From: Hyphomicrobiales bacterium | Lineage (GTDB): Bacteria; Pseudomonadota; Alphaproteobacteria; Rhizobiales; Rhizobiaceae | Direction: 5' to 3' | Length of the DNA: 55,852 nt | Assembly (NCBI GenBank): GCA_900469475.1 | Contig: UBXG01000030.1 | Location: 1-55,852, forward strand | Part shown: positions 17,193 to 26,614 of the stretch, piece after piece | How positions within the stretch are numbered: position 1 is the stretch's first letter | How the letters are laid out: each line of letters begins with the position of its first letter | Program-made: the position numbers and the translations under genes | The notes under the pieces: model-generated | Told to the model about the DNA's origin: nothing | Databases searched by the model: none | What the model saw: the letters and a program-made list of their open reading frames with translations, nothing else

Positions 17193-18113
17193 TCATCTCG
17201 GCGATGAAGTCGAGGCCTTATCCGCAAATCGGGGATGCGTTTGGATGTAGTGCCAGAGTCGGCTGGCGATGGGTCCGTGCGGGCGGTCGCGGCGGCGTGC
17301 CGCCACAAGGTCGATATCCATGCCCGGGAAATGCTGTCCCGTGATGGAGAGCAGACGTCCGTCACGCAACTCCTCCTCGATCATGAAGCGGGGCAGATGC
17401 CCCCAGGCCATGCCGCGAAGGACGATCTCCTTTTTCATCGCGTGATCGGCGACCGTGCATTGCGGTGCACCCTCGACCACGTAGAAACTGGGTTTTGCAA
17501 TATCGCGCGCCGTGTCTCGGATGATGCATTGGGTCAACCCACGCATTTGTTCTGGAGTGATCGATCGCGAGGGTGCGAATGGCAGGAAGTCAGGAGCAAC
17601 CACCGGCACGAAGGAGATCGCGCCGAGATCGATCCATTCGAGCCGCGGATCGGATTTATCGATCCAATGGAGGATCAGGTCGGCTTCGTCTTCTAAAAGC
17701 CGCTCGGATGGTCCGCCAATCGTCTCGAAATGCAGATCGAGCCGCGTGTTCGCACAGGCGGCGAAGAAGCCACCGAGCAATTGCAGGCCATCATGCAACG
17801 GGCAGGTGTCGCCAAGGATCACGCGCAGATACGTCTCCTCTCCCATTGTGAGCTGACGGGCATGCACCCGTAGCGCTTCCATTTCGCCGAGCAGGGCCTG
17901 CGCCTTGCGATGAAAGGAGCGACCAGCTTCGGTGAGATCTACGCGATAGCCGGTACGATCGAGGAGGGCGACGCCGAGATTGGCCTCGAGCTTGGCGATC
18001 GCTGCAAACACGGCCGTATGCGACCGGTTCAACACGGAGGCCGCCGCTTGAAAGCCGCCTTCGCGGACCACCGCATCGAAACATTGGATTTCCTGGAGCG
18101 TGAATGGCTGCAT
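17193..18113 (-). CDS. LysR family transcriptional regulator
   Basis: A 306-residue LysR regulator with N-terminal helix-turn-helix (FTLQEIQCFDAVVREGGFQAAASVLNRSHTAVFAAIAKLEANLGV, about 4-48) and effector domain. It is transcribed away from the alpha/beta hydrolase at 18268, the usual arrangement for a LysR regulator and its target. A perfect ATTGTA-N9-TACAAT inverted repeat covers its start codon and suggests autoregulation. Confidence 0.9.
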   Translation of the reverse strand: MQPFTLQEIQCFDAVVREGGFQAAASVLNRSHTAVFAAIAKLEANLGVALLDRTGYRVDLTEAGRSFHRKAQALLGEMEALRVHARQLTMGEETYLRVILGDTCPLHDGLQLLGGFFAACANTRLDLHFETIGGPSERLLEDEADLILHWIDKSDPRLEWIDLGAISFVPVVAPDFLPFAPSRSITPEQMRGLTQCIIRDTARDIAKPSFYVVEGAPQCTVADHAMKKEIVLRGMAWGHLPRFMIEEELRDGRLLSITGQHFPGMDIDLVAARRRDRPHGPIASRLWHYIQTHPRFADKASTSSPR

Positions 18114-18132
18114 TGTAGATTCTATTTACAAT
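18112..18132. promoter_or_regulatory. LysR-type inverted repeat overlapping a start codon
   Basis: ATTGTA-N9-TACAAT, perfect 6-bp arms, spans the start codon of the LysR gene (ATG at 18111-18113 on the minus strand) and extends upstream. LysR recognition sites are interrupted dyads of this kind; one here would allow repression of the regulator's own translation start region or transcription. Confidence 0.45.
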
Positions 18133-18267
18133 GACTTTCCAATCTTTTCAATTTTTTTGGAAGGAAGAGAGAATTAGCGTCGGACTGTTCTCGACCCCGC
18201 CCCGCTTTCCGGAACCAGATTCTGCGGCAATGCGGCAGGTGCCAACAACAAGAGAAGGACCATATCG

Positions 18268-19116
18268 ATGACGAATAATTCCGCAGAACTCGCCACGCTC
18301 AATCCCGAAGAGCCGGCCGCCCTGTCGTTCTTCACCACCGGCGATGGCGTCCGGATCGCCTACAGGATCGATGGGCGGGACGACCGCCCGGCACTAATCC
18401 TTGCTAATTCCATTGCGACCACCCTGCAGATGTGGGATCTCCAGATCCCTCAATTCGCCGAACACTTTCGGGTCATCCGCTATGATTACCGCGGTCATGG
18501 CGGCTCGGACGTGCCGGCGGGCGCCTATTCCGACGGAAGGCTCGGCCGCGACGTGCTGGAGCTGATGGACTGGCTCGGGATTGAGAGAGCGCATTTTCTT
18601 GGCCTGTCCCTCGGCGGCTGGGTAGGCCAATGGCTTGCCATCCACGCACCGGAACGGATCGACCGTCTGATCCTCAGCAATACCTCTTCCTACCTCGGCC
18701 CCGCCGAAACCTTCGACAGGTCGATAGCCGCAACGCTTGCTGCGCCGGACATGAGGGAAGCCGCGGAGACCTTCCTCGGCAACTGGTTTCCGAAAACGAT
18801 GATCGCCGCGAACGGACCGGTTGTTCGCCAGTTTCGAGAGATGTTGCTGAACATATCACGCAAGGGACTCGCTGGCCTGTTTGCCGCCGTGCGCGATGCC
18901 GACATGCGCCGTACCAGCGCCCTCATCCAGAGCCCGACACTCGTGATTGCCGGCGAGTTCGACACCGTGACGTCGCACGCCATGGGTGAAGCAATCGCCA
19001 ATACGATCCCCGGAGCGAGGTTGAAAACCTTCCCGACCGTACACTTCTCCAATATCGAGTTTGCGCAAGCCTTCAGCGAAGAGGTTGTGGCGTTTCTCAA
19101 CCAAAAATCCGCTTGA
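18268..19116 (+). CDS. Alpha/beta hydrolase, 3-oxoadipate enol-lactonase (PcaD)-like
   Basis: A 282-residue alpha/beta hydrolase. The nucleophile elbow is GLSLGG with Ser114; Asp in AGEFDTVTSH and His in TVHFSN complete a typical triad. The pattern RYDYRGHGGSDVPAGAYS and the length match PcaD-like enol-lactonases, though no other pca gene is adjacent. It is divergent from a LysR regulator that probably controls it. AGAGAAGGA precedes the ATG. General carboxylesterase or lactonase activity is the safe statement. Confidence 0.8.
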   Translation: MTNNSAELATLNPEEPAALSFFTTGDGVRIAYRIDGRDDRPALILANSIATTLQMWDLQIPQFAEHFRVIRYDYRGHGGSDVPAGAYSDGRLGRDVLELMDWLGIERAHFLGLSLGGWVGQWLAIHAPERIDRLILSNTSSYLGPAETFDRSIAATLAAPDMREAAETFLGNWFPKTMIAANGPVVRQFREMLLNISRKGLAGLFAAVRDADMRRTSALIQSPTLVIAGEFDTVTSHAMGEAIANTIPGARLKTFPTVHFSNIEFAQAFSEEVVAFLNQKSA

Positions 19117-19141
19117 AATCCTGGTCGAGTCCGGACGAGCA

Positions 19142-19166
19142 CCGCCTGCGAAACCTGGGCAGGCGG
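19142..19166 (+). terminator. Hairpin after the hydrolase gene
   Basis: CCGCCTGC and GCAGGCGG pair perfectly across a 9-nt loop, 25 bp beyond the hydrolase stop. No T-run follows, so intrinsic termination is uncertain. Confidence 0.3.
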
Positions 19167-19325
19167 CGCTTGTCCAGGCCGAAAACTGCAGGCGAAGGGC
19201 AAGACGTCGCGGGTCGACGCTCGCTCGATAGTGGCCTTCTTGTTCCGACCTTCGGTTGAGTGTAAGGATGCTGAAGCTTAGGATTGTCTTTACCGCGGGG
19301 CTCGCTGAATGACTTGGACGTCGCT

Positions 19326-20435
19326 ATGACGCAGGTGCCACATGTCACCTCCGCTGAGCGGATCGGCGTACTTGATGAGCTCAGGTTCCTGGCTGCACTT
19401 GCGGTGGCGCTCTTTCATTTCGGGTTCCGAGGCAAAACGCTTGGTTTTACCGAGATGAATCTTCCAGACTGGATATCAGTGTTGAAATACGGATATCTGG
19501 GCGTGCAGATGTTCTTCGTGATAAGCGGTTTCGTCATCGCCTACTCGGCGGAAGGGCGAACACCGATGCAATTTGCTATAGCGCGTTTTGCGCGAATTTA
19601 TCCGATGTTCGTATTATGCATGACATTGACGTTCCTGATCGTCGCCATTTATGGCGCGCCGCAGATCAACGCGACCGTTGCGCAATGGGCCGCTAATCTG
19701 CTCCTACAGCCCGGACTGCTGGGGCAAGAGATCATGGACGGCTCCTATTGGTCGATCTCTTACGAGGTCGTGTTTTACGGTTGGGTTTTCGTTCTGATAA
19801 AACTGGGCGGTTTCAAGCCGCGGCTGTATCCGGCCTTTGTTGTCGGCTGGCTGCTTGTTTCAACAGTAGATCGTGCTTTCTTTGCCAATCCTTTGATGCG
19901 CCATCTCGCGCTGACCGACGAAAGCGGCTTTTTCTGTATCGGCTTGGTTTTTTACGCCGCGTTTCGCGAAGGCTACACGCTTCGCAATTTCGTTTTGCTT
20001 GTCTTATCGGTTGCGGTTGCCCTGTACCAATCCTTAGAAATGACCCAATGGAATCGCGAGAATTACGGTGTGGACTATAGCGATCTGGTTGTTGTCTGTT
20101 CCTGCCTTGCCATTGTGGCAATTGTCGCCTTGGCAATAAAGCGACAGCGTTCGCTTTTGCCTGGAGGCATGATGCTCGCGCTTGGCGGCATCAGCTATCC
20201 CTTTTATCTACTGCATCAGCACATCGGTTACGTAATCTTCAATAAGGTCGGAGCGACGGCTTCGCCGGAAACCGTTGTGTCGATGACCGTACTGCTTCTG
20301 ATATGCATTTCATACCTGCTTTGGCGCTTCTTCGATGAGCCGTCCCGACGGCTGACCAGGTCAGTTTTGACACGGCTATTTGAGAATGGGTTTTATCTAC
20401 CTCGGCCGAAGAAAGGTATTTCCGGAGCGGAATGA
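19326..20435 (+). CDS. Membrane acyltransferase, family 3 (OafA-like)
   Basis: A 369-residue polytopic membrane protein with about ten hydrophobic segments. The N-terminal LDELRFLAALAVALFHFGFRG holds the family's conserved His, followed by FFVISGFVIAYS and FAIARFARIYPMF. Family 3 members O-acylate cell-surface sugars or exopolysaccharide. ATG 19326 is chosen; an upstream TTG at 19284 is possible but less typical. The gene is lower in GC than its neighbours, and stands alone, which may point to transfer. Confidence 0.85.
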   Translation: MTQVPHVTSAERIGVLDELRFLAALAVALFHFGFRGKTLGFTEMNLPDWISVLKYGYLGVQMFFVISGFVIAYSAEGRTPMQFAIARFARIYPMFVLCMTLTFLIVAIYGAPQINATVAQWAANLLLQPGLLGQEIMDGSYWSISYEVVFYGWVFVLIKLGGFKPRLYPAFVVGWLLVSTVDRAFFANPLMRHLALTDESGFFCIGLVFYAAFREGYTLRNFVLLVLSVAVALYQSLEMTQWNRENYGVDYSDLVVVCSCLAIVAIVALAIKRQRSLLPGGMMLALGGISYPFYLLHQHIGYVIFNKVGATASPETVVSMTVLLLICISYLLWRFFDEPSRRLTRSVLTRLFENGFYLPRPKKGISGAE

Positions 20436-20561
20436 AGATTCGCCGTGCGACGAGACGGTCATGGCAGTCTCCTTCAAAGGGAACTTTCCGCGCTCGTCGG
20501 TTCCGCTGGGCGGCCCCTCAGAGCGCACAAAGCAATGACCCATCGACCTTCCGGGAAGGCT

Positions 20562-20756
20562 TCAAAGCGATCGAACGACCTCCACAAGACGCTTCATATC
20601 GGTGGGTTTCCCGAGATTGGGCACCTTGGCGAAAACATCATCCCGGGCAAGTTCCGCGTCCGCTGCGAGACCTGCGATATCAAGGATATGAAGCGGCACG
20701 TCAACCGGCTCCGCCGCCAGATGGCGAAGGACGAGTTTTTGGAAATATGTGATACC
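20562..20756 (-). pseudogene. Remnant of a response-regulator receiver domain
   Basis: The minus-strand frame reads a C-terminal receiver-like segment: VDVPLHILDIAGLAA, then DDVFAKVPNLGKPTDMKRLVEVVRSL. This fits the end of a receiver domain, with the conserved Lys-Pro (GKPTD) and the last helix. The phosphoacceptor half is missing because upstream the frame runs into the aldo/keto reductase gene. No start or ribosome-binding site of its own is convincing. It occupies most of the otherwise empty 20436-20790 gap. Opposite-strand frames there show nothing recognisable. Confidence 0.4.
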
Positions 20757-20790
20757 GACGATCCGCCTCTCGGCATATGTATGGGCCGAT

Positions 20791-21786
20791 CTACAGGCCG
20801 GCCAACGCTCGATCAATCGCCGCCATCACATCTGCTCGCAAGGGTCCCTTTGCCAGGGCACCGGCGTTTTCCTCGACTTGGGCAACTGTACGGAAGCCGG
20901 GAATTGGCAGCGTGCGGGGCGAACGCGCCCATAACCAGGCAAGCGCACCCTGCGTAAGCGTACGTCCGTCCTCGGTCAGCAGATTACGGATCGCCTCCAG
21001 GCGGGCAGCAAATTCAGGCGCGATCCTGCCGTCTTTGAAGTAGACCATCCAGTCGAGGCTCGCACCGCGCACATCCTTTTCGCCGATAGCCTTGTCAGGC
21101 GTGAACTTGCCGCTAAGCAGCCCCATGGCAAGCGGACCGCGATTGATGGAAATCAAGCCGTTGCGCTCGATGACATCGATCATCGCCGGAACCGGCTCGA
21201 AGACGTTCATCGTATGTTGAACCGAGACGAACCCTGCGCGATGCACATGACGTGCCGCACGATCCGGGTGGTCAGTGCTCCAGCCGAAGGCGTCAATCTT
21301 GCCATTAGCCTTGAGCGTTTCGAGTGTCTCGAATACCTCGTCAGACGCTTCAAGCGGAAAATCGTTGAGATGGAACTGCAGCAGATCCAGGCGATCGCGG
21401 CGCAGACGGCGCAAGGATGTCTCGGCGGACCGCCGGATAAAGGCGGGATCGGAGAAAGCGCCTGTCGCTTGCTTGGTCTTCTCGTCCGTCGCGAAGCCGA
21501 ATTTGGTGGCGATGATGATATCGTCGCGATTGCCGAGCGCTCTGCCGACCACCTCTTCAGAATGCCCAGCCCCGTAATTCGAGGCAGTGTCGAAGAAGCG
21601 AATGCCGAGATCCACCGCCCGGTCGATAGCACGGATCGATTCATCGTCATCGACTTCGCCCCAGCCGAGAGGCACGTCGCCAGCGTAAAATGGTCCGCCG
21701 ATTGCCCAGCATCCCATGCCAAGGCGTGGAATTTCCCGGTCATTCCAGAGCGTTATTTTGGTCACGCTATCGGCTTTGGTCAGCAT
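20791..21786 (-). CDS. Aldo/keto reductase
   Basis: A 331-residue NADPH-dependent aldo/keto reductase. Catalytic tetrad: Asp in FFDTASNYG, Tyr in the same motif, Lys in IIATKFGF and His in LLQFHLND. The cofactor loop near the C-terminus (ALAWLWARSPRTLPIPGFRTVAQVEEN) is standard. The start at 21786 follows GGAGG at good spacing; the longer upstream frame is rejected. It follows the sugar ABC operon on the same strand and may reduce or oxidise the imported sugar. Confidence 0.9.
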   Translation of the reverse strand: MLTKADSVTKITLWNDREIPRLGMGCWAIGGPFYAGDVPLGWGEVDDDESIRAIDRAVDLGIRFFDTASNYGAGHSEEVVGRALGNRDDIIIATKFGFATDEKTKQATGAFSDPAFIRRSAETSLRRLRRDRLDLLQFHLNDFPLEASDEVFETLETLKANGKIDAFGWSTDHPDRAARHVHRAGFVSVQHTMNVFEPVPAMIDVIERNGLISINRGPLAMGLLSGKFTPDKAIGEKDVRGASLDWMVYFKDGRIAPEFAARLEAIRNLLTEDGRTLTQGALAWLWARSPRTLPIPGFRTVAQVEENAGALAKGPLRADVMAAIDRALAGL

Positions 21787-21955
21787 GTCATCCTCCACGA
21801 TCATCCACCGTTGCAGGCAGACATAGGCAGAGATGCCGGAGTGATAAACAGCCAAATCTGCAGGGTGTTTTTCATTCATGAAAAGCAGTGGTTCAAGCGT
21901 TCCGAGGGGCGAGACGCAACCAAGACGGAGTTGAATGCCAGAAAGCCCCAAGGAA

Positions 21956-21980
21956 GCGGACCGCTGCATCAGCGATCCGC
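21956..21980 (-). terminator. Hairpin after the second sugar permease
   Basis: GCGGA-C-CGCT, 5-nt loop, AGCG-A-TCCGC forms a nine-pair stem with one mismatch, 15 bp beyond the permease stop. It separates the transporter genes from the aldo/keto reductase, and may reduce expression of the latter. Confidence 0.35.
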
Positions 21981-21994
21981 TGCCGCGGCATTCG

Positions 21995-22894
21995 TCACTC
22001 CTTCACGGCACCGGTCATCGACGAAACGTAGTAGTCGACGAAGAAAGAGTAGAGGATGACGACCGGCAGTGAACCGAATAATGCGCCGGCCATGAGCGAC
22101 CCCCACTCGAAAACATCGCCGCGAACCAATTCCGTCAGAACACCGACCGGGATCGTTTTGTTTTCCGACGATTGAATGAAGGTGAGCGCATAGATGAATT
22201 CGTTCCAGGACAGCGTAAAGGCGAAGATGCCGGCCGAGATCAGTCCGGGCACCGCCAGGGGCAGAATAATTTTGACAAGGATCTGCCAGCGGCTGGCGCC
22301 ATCGACCAGCGCGCTTTCTTCCAGCTCGAAGGGTATCGACCTGAAATAGCCCATCAATAGCCAGGTGCAGAATGGAATGAGGAAGGTTGGATAGGTGAAG
22401 ATGAGAGCAAGTCTGGAATCGTAAATTCCCAGCTTGAAGACGATGAAAGCCAAGGGAATGAACAGGATCGAAGGCGGAACGAGGTAGGCCAGAAAAATCA
22501 GCAGCCCGATCGAACGAGAGCCGGTAAAGCGCACCCGCTCGATTGCGTAGGCGCCCAAAATCGACGCCAGCAGCGACAACGCCGTCGATCCCACCGCCAC
22601 TAATATCGTGTTCCAGAGCCAGCCTGGATAGGAGGTCTCAAAGAACAGGTATTTGATGTGATCGAGCGTCGGCTCCACGACCCAGAAGGGGCTGTAGTTA
22701 TTGTAGTCGGTCAGCTGTGCGTTCGGCTTGATCGCCGTTATGGCCATCCAGTAGAAGGGAAACAGAAGAACGAAGACAAAGACCGCCATCGGCAGATAGA
22801 GCATGACAATACGGCGAGGCAGGCGGTTCAAGTAGCCCATGCCTTGGATGTCGTCGGTAAGAATGGGATTGGCCGTTTCGATTTTTATGGTCAT
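21995..22894 (-). CDS. Carbohydrate ABC transporter permease, MalG-type
   Basis: A 299-residue permease with six predicted hydrophobic segments and the EAA loop (ELEESALVDGASRWQILVKIILPLAVPGL). The C-terminal MTGAVKE ending is typical of MalG-type subunits. It is 15 bp downstream of the MalF-type partner. Together with the binding protein (23912) and ATPase (25379) it forms a CUT1-type sugar importer in the inner membrane. Confidence 0.93.
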   Translation of the reverse strand: MTIKIETANPILTDDIQGMGYLNRLPRRIVMLYLPMAVFVFVLLFPFYWMAITAIKPNAQLTDYNNYSPFWVVEPTLDHIKYLFFETSYPGWLWNTILVAVGSTALSLLASILGAYAIERVRFTGSRSIGLLIFLAYLVPPSILFIPLAFIVFKLGIYDSRLALIFTYPTFLIPFCTWLLMGYFRSIPFELEESALVDGASRWQILVKIILPLAVPGLISAGIFAFTLSWNEFIYALTFIQSSENKTIPVGVLTELVRGDVFEWGSLMAGALFGSLPVVILYSFFVDYYVSSMTGAVKE

Positions 22895-22909
22895 GACATT
22901 CTCCCGATC

Positions 22910-23845
22910 TCAGTCCTGTCCGCCCTGCTGCCATTTGCGGCGCTGCAGACCGAAGAAGCTGAACATGATGGCGGCAAGCAGGAAGGGGATCATTGCCACA
23001 GCGATTGCCGCACCCTCGCCGAGCTGACCGCCCGGAATGCCGCGCTGAAAAGAAAGCGTCGCCATCAGATGCGTCGCGTTGACCGGCCCGCCCTTGGTCA
23101 GCACATAGATCAACTGGAAATCCGTGAATGTGAACAGCACGGAGAACGTCATCACGACGGCGATGATCGGCGTCAACATCGGCAGCGTTACATACCGGAA
23201 ACGCTGCCAACTCGTAGCGCCATCAAGGGAAGCCGCCTCCTGAAGCGAAGCGGGAATCGTCTGCAGGCCGGCAAGCAGCGAGATCGCGACGAAAGGAATG
23301 CCGCGCCAGACATTGGCGATGATCACCGAGATCCTTGCATTGGTCGGATCGCCGAGGAAATTGATCGGACTATGGATCAGGCCAATTTTCATCAGGGACC
23401 ACGAGATAATGGAAAACTGGGAGTCGTAGATCCACCAGAATGCCAATCCCGAAAGCACCGTCGGCACGATCCAGGGCAGGAGCACGATTGCCCGGAAGAA
23501 GGATTTGAATGGCAGGTGCTGATTGAGAAGCAGCGCCAACCAAAGGCCTAGCACGAATTTCAGGACGGAAGCTACGAAAGTGTAGAGCAGTGTATTGAAG
23601 ACCGACAGCCAGAAGACGGAATCATTGACCAGGTATTGATAATTCTCCAAGCCGATGAAACTGCCGGCGCGCCCGATCCGCGTGTCCGTGAAACCGAGCC
23701 AGACCCCAAGTCCCAGTGGGTAGGTGAGAAAGCAAACCAGAAAGATGGCTGCCGGCAACATGAAGAGGAAGCCGAGCATATTGTTGTTCTGCATGAGCGA
23801 TCTGATCGGGCCGCGCGTCGTATCGCCGGATGTCACGGTCGACAT
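22910..23845 (-). CDS. Carbohydrate ABC transporter permease, MalF-type
   Basis: A 311-residue permease. The start at 23845 (MSTVTSGDTTRGPIRS) has an AGGAG ribosome-binding site; the longer frame would begin inside the intercistronic palindrome. Six hydrophobic segments; EAA loop LQEAASLDGATSWQRFRYVTLPMLTP. It pairs with the MalG-type subunit downstream. Confidence 0.93.
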   Translation of the reverse strand: MSTVTSGDTTRGPIRSLMQNNNMLGFLFMLPAAIFLVCFLTYPLGLGVWLGFTDTRIGRAGSFIGLENYQYLVNDSVFWLSVFNTLLYTFVASVLKFVLGLWLALLLNQHLPFKSFFRAIVLLPWIVPTVLSGLAFWWIYDSQFSIISWSLMKIGLIHSPINFLGDPTNARISVIIANVWRGIPFVAISLLAGLQTIPASLQEAASLDGATSWQRFRYVTLPMLTPIIAVVMTFSVLFTFTDFQLIYVLTKGGPVNATHLMATLSFQRGIPGGQLGEGAAIAVAMIPFLLAAIMFSFFGLQRRKWQQGGQD

Positions 23846-23869
23846 GGCATTATCTCCTGATGAACGGTC

Positions 23870-23895
23870 GCAGCATGCCGGCGCCGGCATGCTGC
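23870..23895. terminator. 26-bp perfect palindrome between binding protein and permease
   Basis: A 26-bp perfectly self-complementary GC-rich stretch (half site GCAGCATGCCGGC) sits 16 bp beyond the binding-protein stop and before the permease start. As RNA it would form a very stable hairpin, probably protecting the binding-protein mRNA 3' end and lowering read-through to the permeases. Confidence 0.5.
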
Positions 23896-23911
23896 AGATC
23901 TTCTGGGGGGA

Positions 23912-25225
23912 TCAAACCTTGTAATAACGGTTTGCGCGTCGCTCAGCCTCTTTCATCGCATCCTCCGGCGTCATCTGGCCGGTTACGGCGGCCGCGAACA
24001 TGTCGACGAGCACGTAATCGGCCATCACACCTGCCGAAGCATAGCCCAGTGGACCGGCATAGCCGTTCGGGCGCAGCGTTTCCGAGGCGCGTGCATAGGG
24101 TGCGTGAACGGGATCGGCGGTCCAGACGGGATTGTTGGCAAAGGCCTTCAACGGTTGGCAGCAATAGGCGCTCGATCCTTGGATCCAGGCGTTCATCTGG
24201 TCGCCTTCCATCATGAACTTGATATAGGCCTTGGCTGCTTCCGGATATTTGGTATGGCTGAATAGAACCAGCGAGCTCGTCTGGTGCAGTTCGACACTCT
24301 TGCCGACCGGGCCGATCGGGAAGTTTGTGGTTCTGATATCAGCCGCGATTTCGGCAAGCTTCGGATCTTTTTTAGCTGCGTAATAAACAGAAACGCCGTT
24401 TGCGATCAGCGATACCTGCCCGGCAAGGAAGGCCCGGTTGTTGTTGATGTCCTGCCAGCTCTCTGTGCCGGGGATGAAGGTTGCATAGAGGGCTTGCGCA
24501 TAGTGGATGGCCGCCAGCGTTTCAGGGCTGTTGATGGTCACCTTGCCGCTTTCGTCCACCATCTTGCCGCCATGGCTCCAAAGCAGCCAATGGGCGTAAT
24601 TGTTGCCGTCACCGACCGCCTTGCCATGCGGGAAGCCGGCGGGCGTACCTTTCGCCTTCATGGCCTTGCAAAGCTCAAGGAATCCCGCGGTATCCTTGGG
24701 GAATTCGCTGAAACCGGCGGCCTTGACATGGCTATCGCGATAAACGACGGCGTTGCCGATCGCTGTCAGCGGCATGGCGATGAACTTGTCGCCGCGGGTT
24801 GCATACCCGCGCACGCCGTCATACCAGCCGCCGTATTTATTGCCGAGATAGGTGGCGAGCTCTGTCAGGTCGACGAGTTTGTCAGGATATTGATGAGCAT
24901 CGTCGAACCAGCACATCACCATGTCGGGACCGGAGCCGACATTGGCGGCGACGGCAGCCTTCGGTCGGATGTCCTCCCAGCTTTCCTTGTCAACACGAAC
25001 CTCGACGCCCGTCGCCTCGGTGAATTTCTTGGTATTGGCAAGCCAGGCATCCTCGTCTCCCTTGACGAAGGGGGTCCAGCGAAGCAGCCGGAGACTTGCG
25101 CCCTTTTCGGGCGTATAGCCCGGTTCGACTTGGGCGAAAGATGGGCGTATACCGAGTGGCGAGAGGCCGGCGATGCCGGCGGCCGCCGCCGATGCGGCAA
25201 GAAAGTCACGTCTCTTGAATGGCAT
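23912..25225 (-). CDS. Sugar ABC transporter substrate-binding protein, Tat-type signal
   Basis: A 437-residue family 1 solute-binding protein. The start at 25225 follows AAAGGAGG and begins a twin-arginine signal (MPFKRRDFLAASAAAAGIAG) with cleavage near SFA-QVEP. Later features: TPEKGASLRLLRWTPFVKGD and DMVMCWFDDAHQYPDKLVDLTEL. It presents a sugar or polyol to the MalFG-type permeases. Tat export suggests it folds in the cytoplasm first. The ligand is unknown. Confidence 0.92.
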   Translation of the reverse strand: MPFKRRDFLAASAAAAGIAGLSPLGIRPSFAQVEPGYTPEKGASLRLLRWTPFVKGDEDAWLANTKKFTEATGVEVRVDKESWEDIRPKAAVAANVGSGPDMVMCWFDDAHQYPDKLVDLTELATYLGNKYGGWYDGVRGYATRGDKFIAMPLTAIGNAVVYRDSHVKAAGFSEFPKDTAGFLELCKAMKAKGTPAGFPHGKAVGDGNNYAHWLLWSHGGKMVDESGKVTINSPETLAAIHYAQALYATFIPGTESWQDINNNRAFLAGQVSLIANGVSVYYAAKKDPKLAEIAADIRTTNFPIGPVGKSVELHQTSSLVLFSHTKYPEAAKAYIKFMMEGDQMNAWIQGSSAYCCQPLKAFANNPVWTADPVHAPYARASETLRPNGYAGPLGYASAGVMADYVLVDMFAAAVTGQMTPEDAMKEAERRANRYYKV

Positions 25226-25378
25226 GATACTCCTCCTTTGAAAACGGGAGCAAATTCCCCCGGCGCCCACCTTCCCGTTTGGTGAACGACGACTATCGCA
25301 TTCGAACCGGCCGAATGCTTCCGCATCGATGGGGGAGCAGGAAGACTCCTCTTCTTCCGGCTCCGCACCGAAGCGGCA

Positions 25379-26446
25379 TCAAATCGTCAATCTCTGACCG
25401 CTTTCGGCGTCGAAGAGATGGACATGCGGCACATCGATGGAAATGCGCAGCGTATCGCCGGGTTTGGCATTGATCCTCTCCCGGAAGATGCAATTGACAT
25501 CGCTGCCGCCGAACCGGACCGTCATCTGCGTTTCATAGCCCGTCGGCTCGATCACGATGATTTCCGCGGGCAGCCCCTCGGGGTCGAGCGTGATGTATTC
25601 CGGACGCAGCCCATAGACGAGGTCGCGCGCTCTGGCGCCAGCGGGCGGATTTGCAACCGGCAGGACAGTTCCATCCGACGCGATGAACCGGCCATCGCTC
25701 TCCGTATCGAGGCGGCCCTTGATCATGTTCATCGCCGGCGAGCCGATGAAACCCGCGACGAAAAGATTGGCAGGCGTGTCGTAGAGATCCAGCGGCTTTC
25801 CCACCTGCTCTACGACGCCATCATGCATGACGACGATCTTGTCGGCCATCGTCATGGCCTCGATCTGATCATGCGTGACGTAGACGGTCGTGGTGCCGAG
25901 ACGTTGGTGCAGCTCCTTGATTTCCGCGCGCATGGCAACCCGGAGCTTGGCGTCAAGATTGGAAAGCGGTTCGTCGAAGAGGAAGACCTGGGGATCGCGC
26001 ACGATCGCGCGGCCCATGGCGACACGCTGGCGCTGACCGCCGGAAAGCTGGCGGGGATAGCGGTCGAGAAGTTTGGTCAGCCCCAGGATTTCAGCCGCCT
26101 TCTTGACGCGCTGGTCCATGTCCGCTTTCGGCGCGCGTTTGAGCATCAGCGAGAAAGCCATGTTCTGGGCCACCGACATATGCGGATAGAGCGCATAATT
26201 CTGAAACACCATGGCTATGTCGCGGTCGCCCGGCGCCATTCCATTGACCACGCGATTGCCGATACGGATCTCGCCGGCGGAAATATTCTCGAGCCCGGCA
26301 AGCATTCTGAGAAGCGTGGACTTTCCGCACCCGGACGGTCCGACCAGGATCACGAATTCCCCGTCCGCAATATCGATATTCACACCCTTGATAACCGGGA
26401 ACGCCCCGAATGATTTCTTGACATCGACAAACTCGACACCTGCCAT
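25379..26446 (-). CDS. Sugar ABC transporter ATP-binding protein, UgpC/MalK-type
   Basis: A 355-residue MalK/UgpC-type ATPase: Walker A GPSGCGKST (36-44), Q-loop FQNYALYPHMS, signature LSGGQRQR, Walker B VFLFDEP, switch His in YVTHDQIEAM, and a C-terminal TOBE-type domain ending HVHLFDAESGQRL. It is the first gene of the leftward operon and energises the permeases at 21995-23845. The FVAGFIGSPAMNM stretch is typical of the family. Confidence 0.94.
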   Translation of the reverse strand: MAGVEFVDVKKSFGAFPVIKGVNIDIADGEFVILVGPSGCGKSTLLRMLAGLENISAGEIRIGNRVVNGMAPGDRDIAMVFQNYALYPHMSVAQNMAFSLMLKRAPKADMDQRVKKAAEILGLTKLLDRYPRQLSGGQRQRVAMGRAIVRDPQVFLFDEPLSNLDAKLRVAMRAEIKELHQRLGTTTVYVTHDQIEAMTMADKIVVMHDGVVEQVGKPLDLYDTPANLFVAGFIGSPAMNMIKGRLDTESDGRFIASDGTVLPVANPPAGARARDLVYGLRPEYITLDPEGLPAEIIVIEPTGYETQMTVRFGGSDVNCIFRERINAKPGDTLRISIDVPHVHLFDAESGQRLTI

Positions 26447-26476
26447 AAAAGCCCCTCCCAGAACCTTTCACCTGCC

Positions 26477-26491
26477 TGACTTGCGGTCAGC
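26477..26491. promoter_or_regulatory. Inverted repeat before the sugar ABC operon
   Basis: CTGAC-TTGCG-GTCAG, perfect 5-bp arms, 30 bp upstream of the ATPase start. It is a candidate operator for the GntR regulator just upstream. The rest of 26447-26614 shows no gene. Confidence 0.3.
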
Positions 26492-26614
26492 CCTCCTCCG
26501 AGGCACGAACCGCCAGAATGCATTAATCCGACTTCGACGTCCTATCCCCGCCGCCGACCGGCATCTTTATCTCTCTCACGTGCATCTCAGCCATATCTCC
26601 TCATACTGGCCAGA

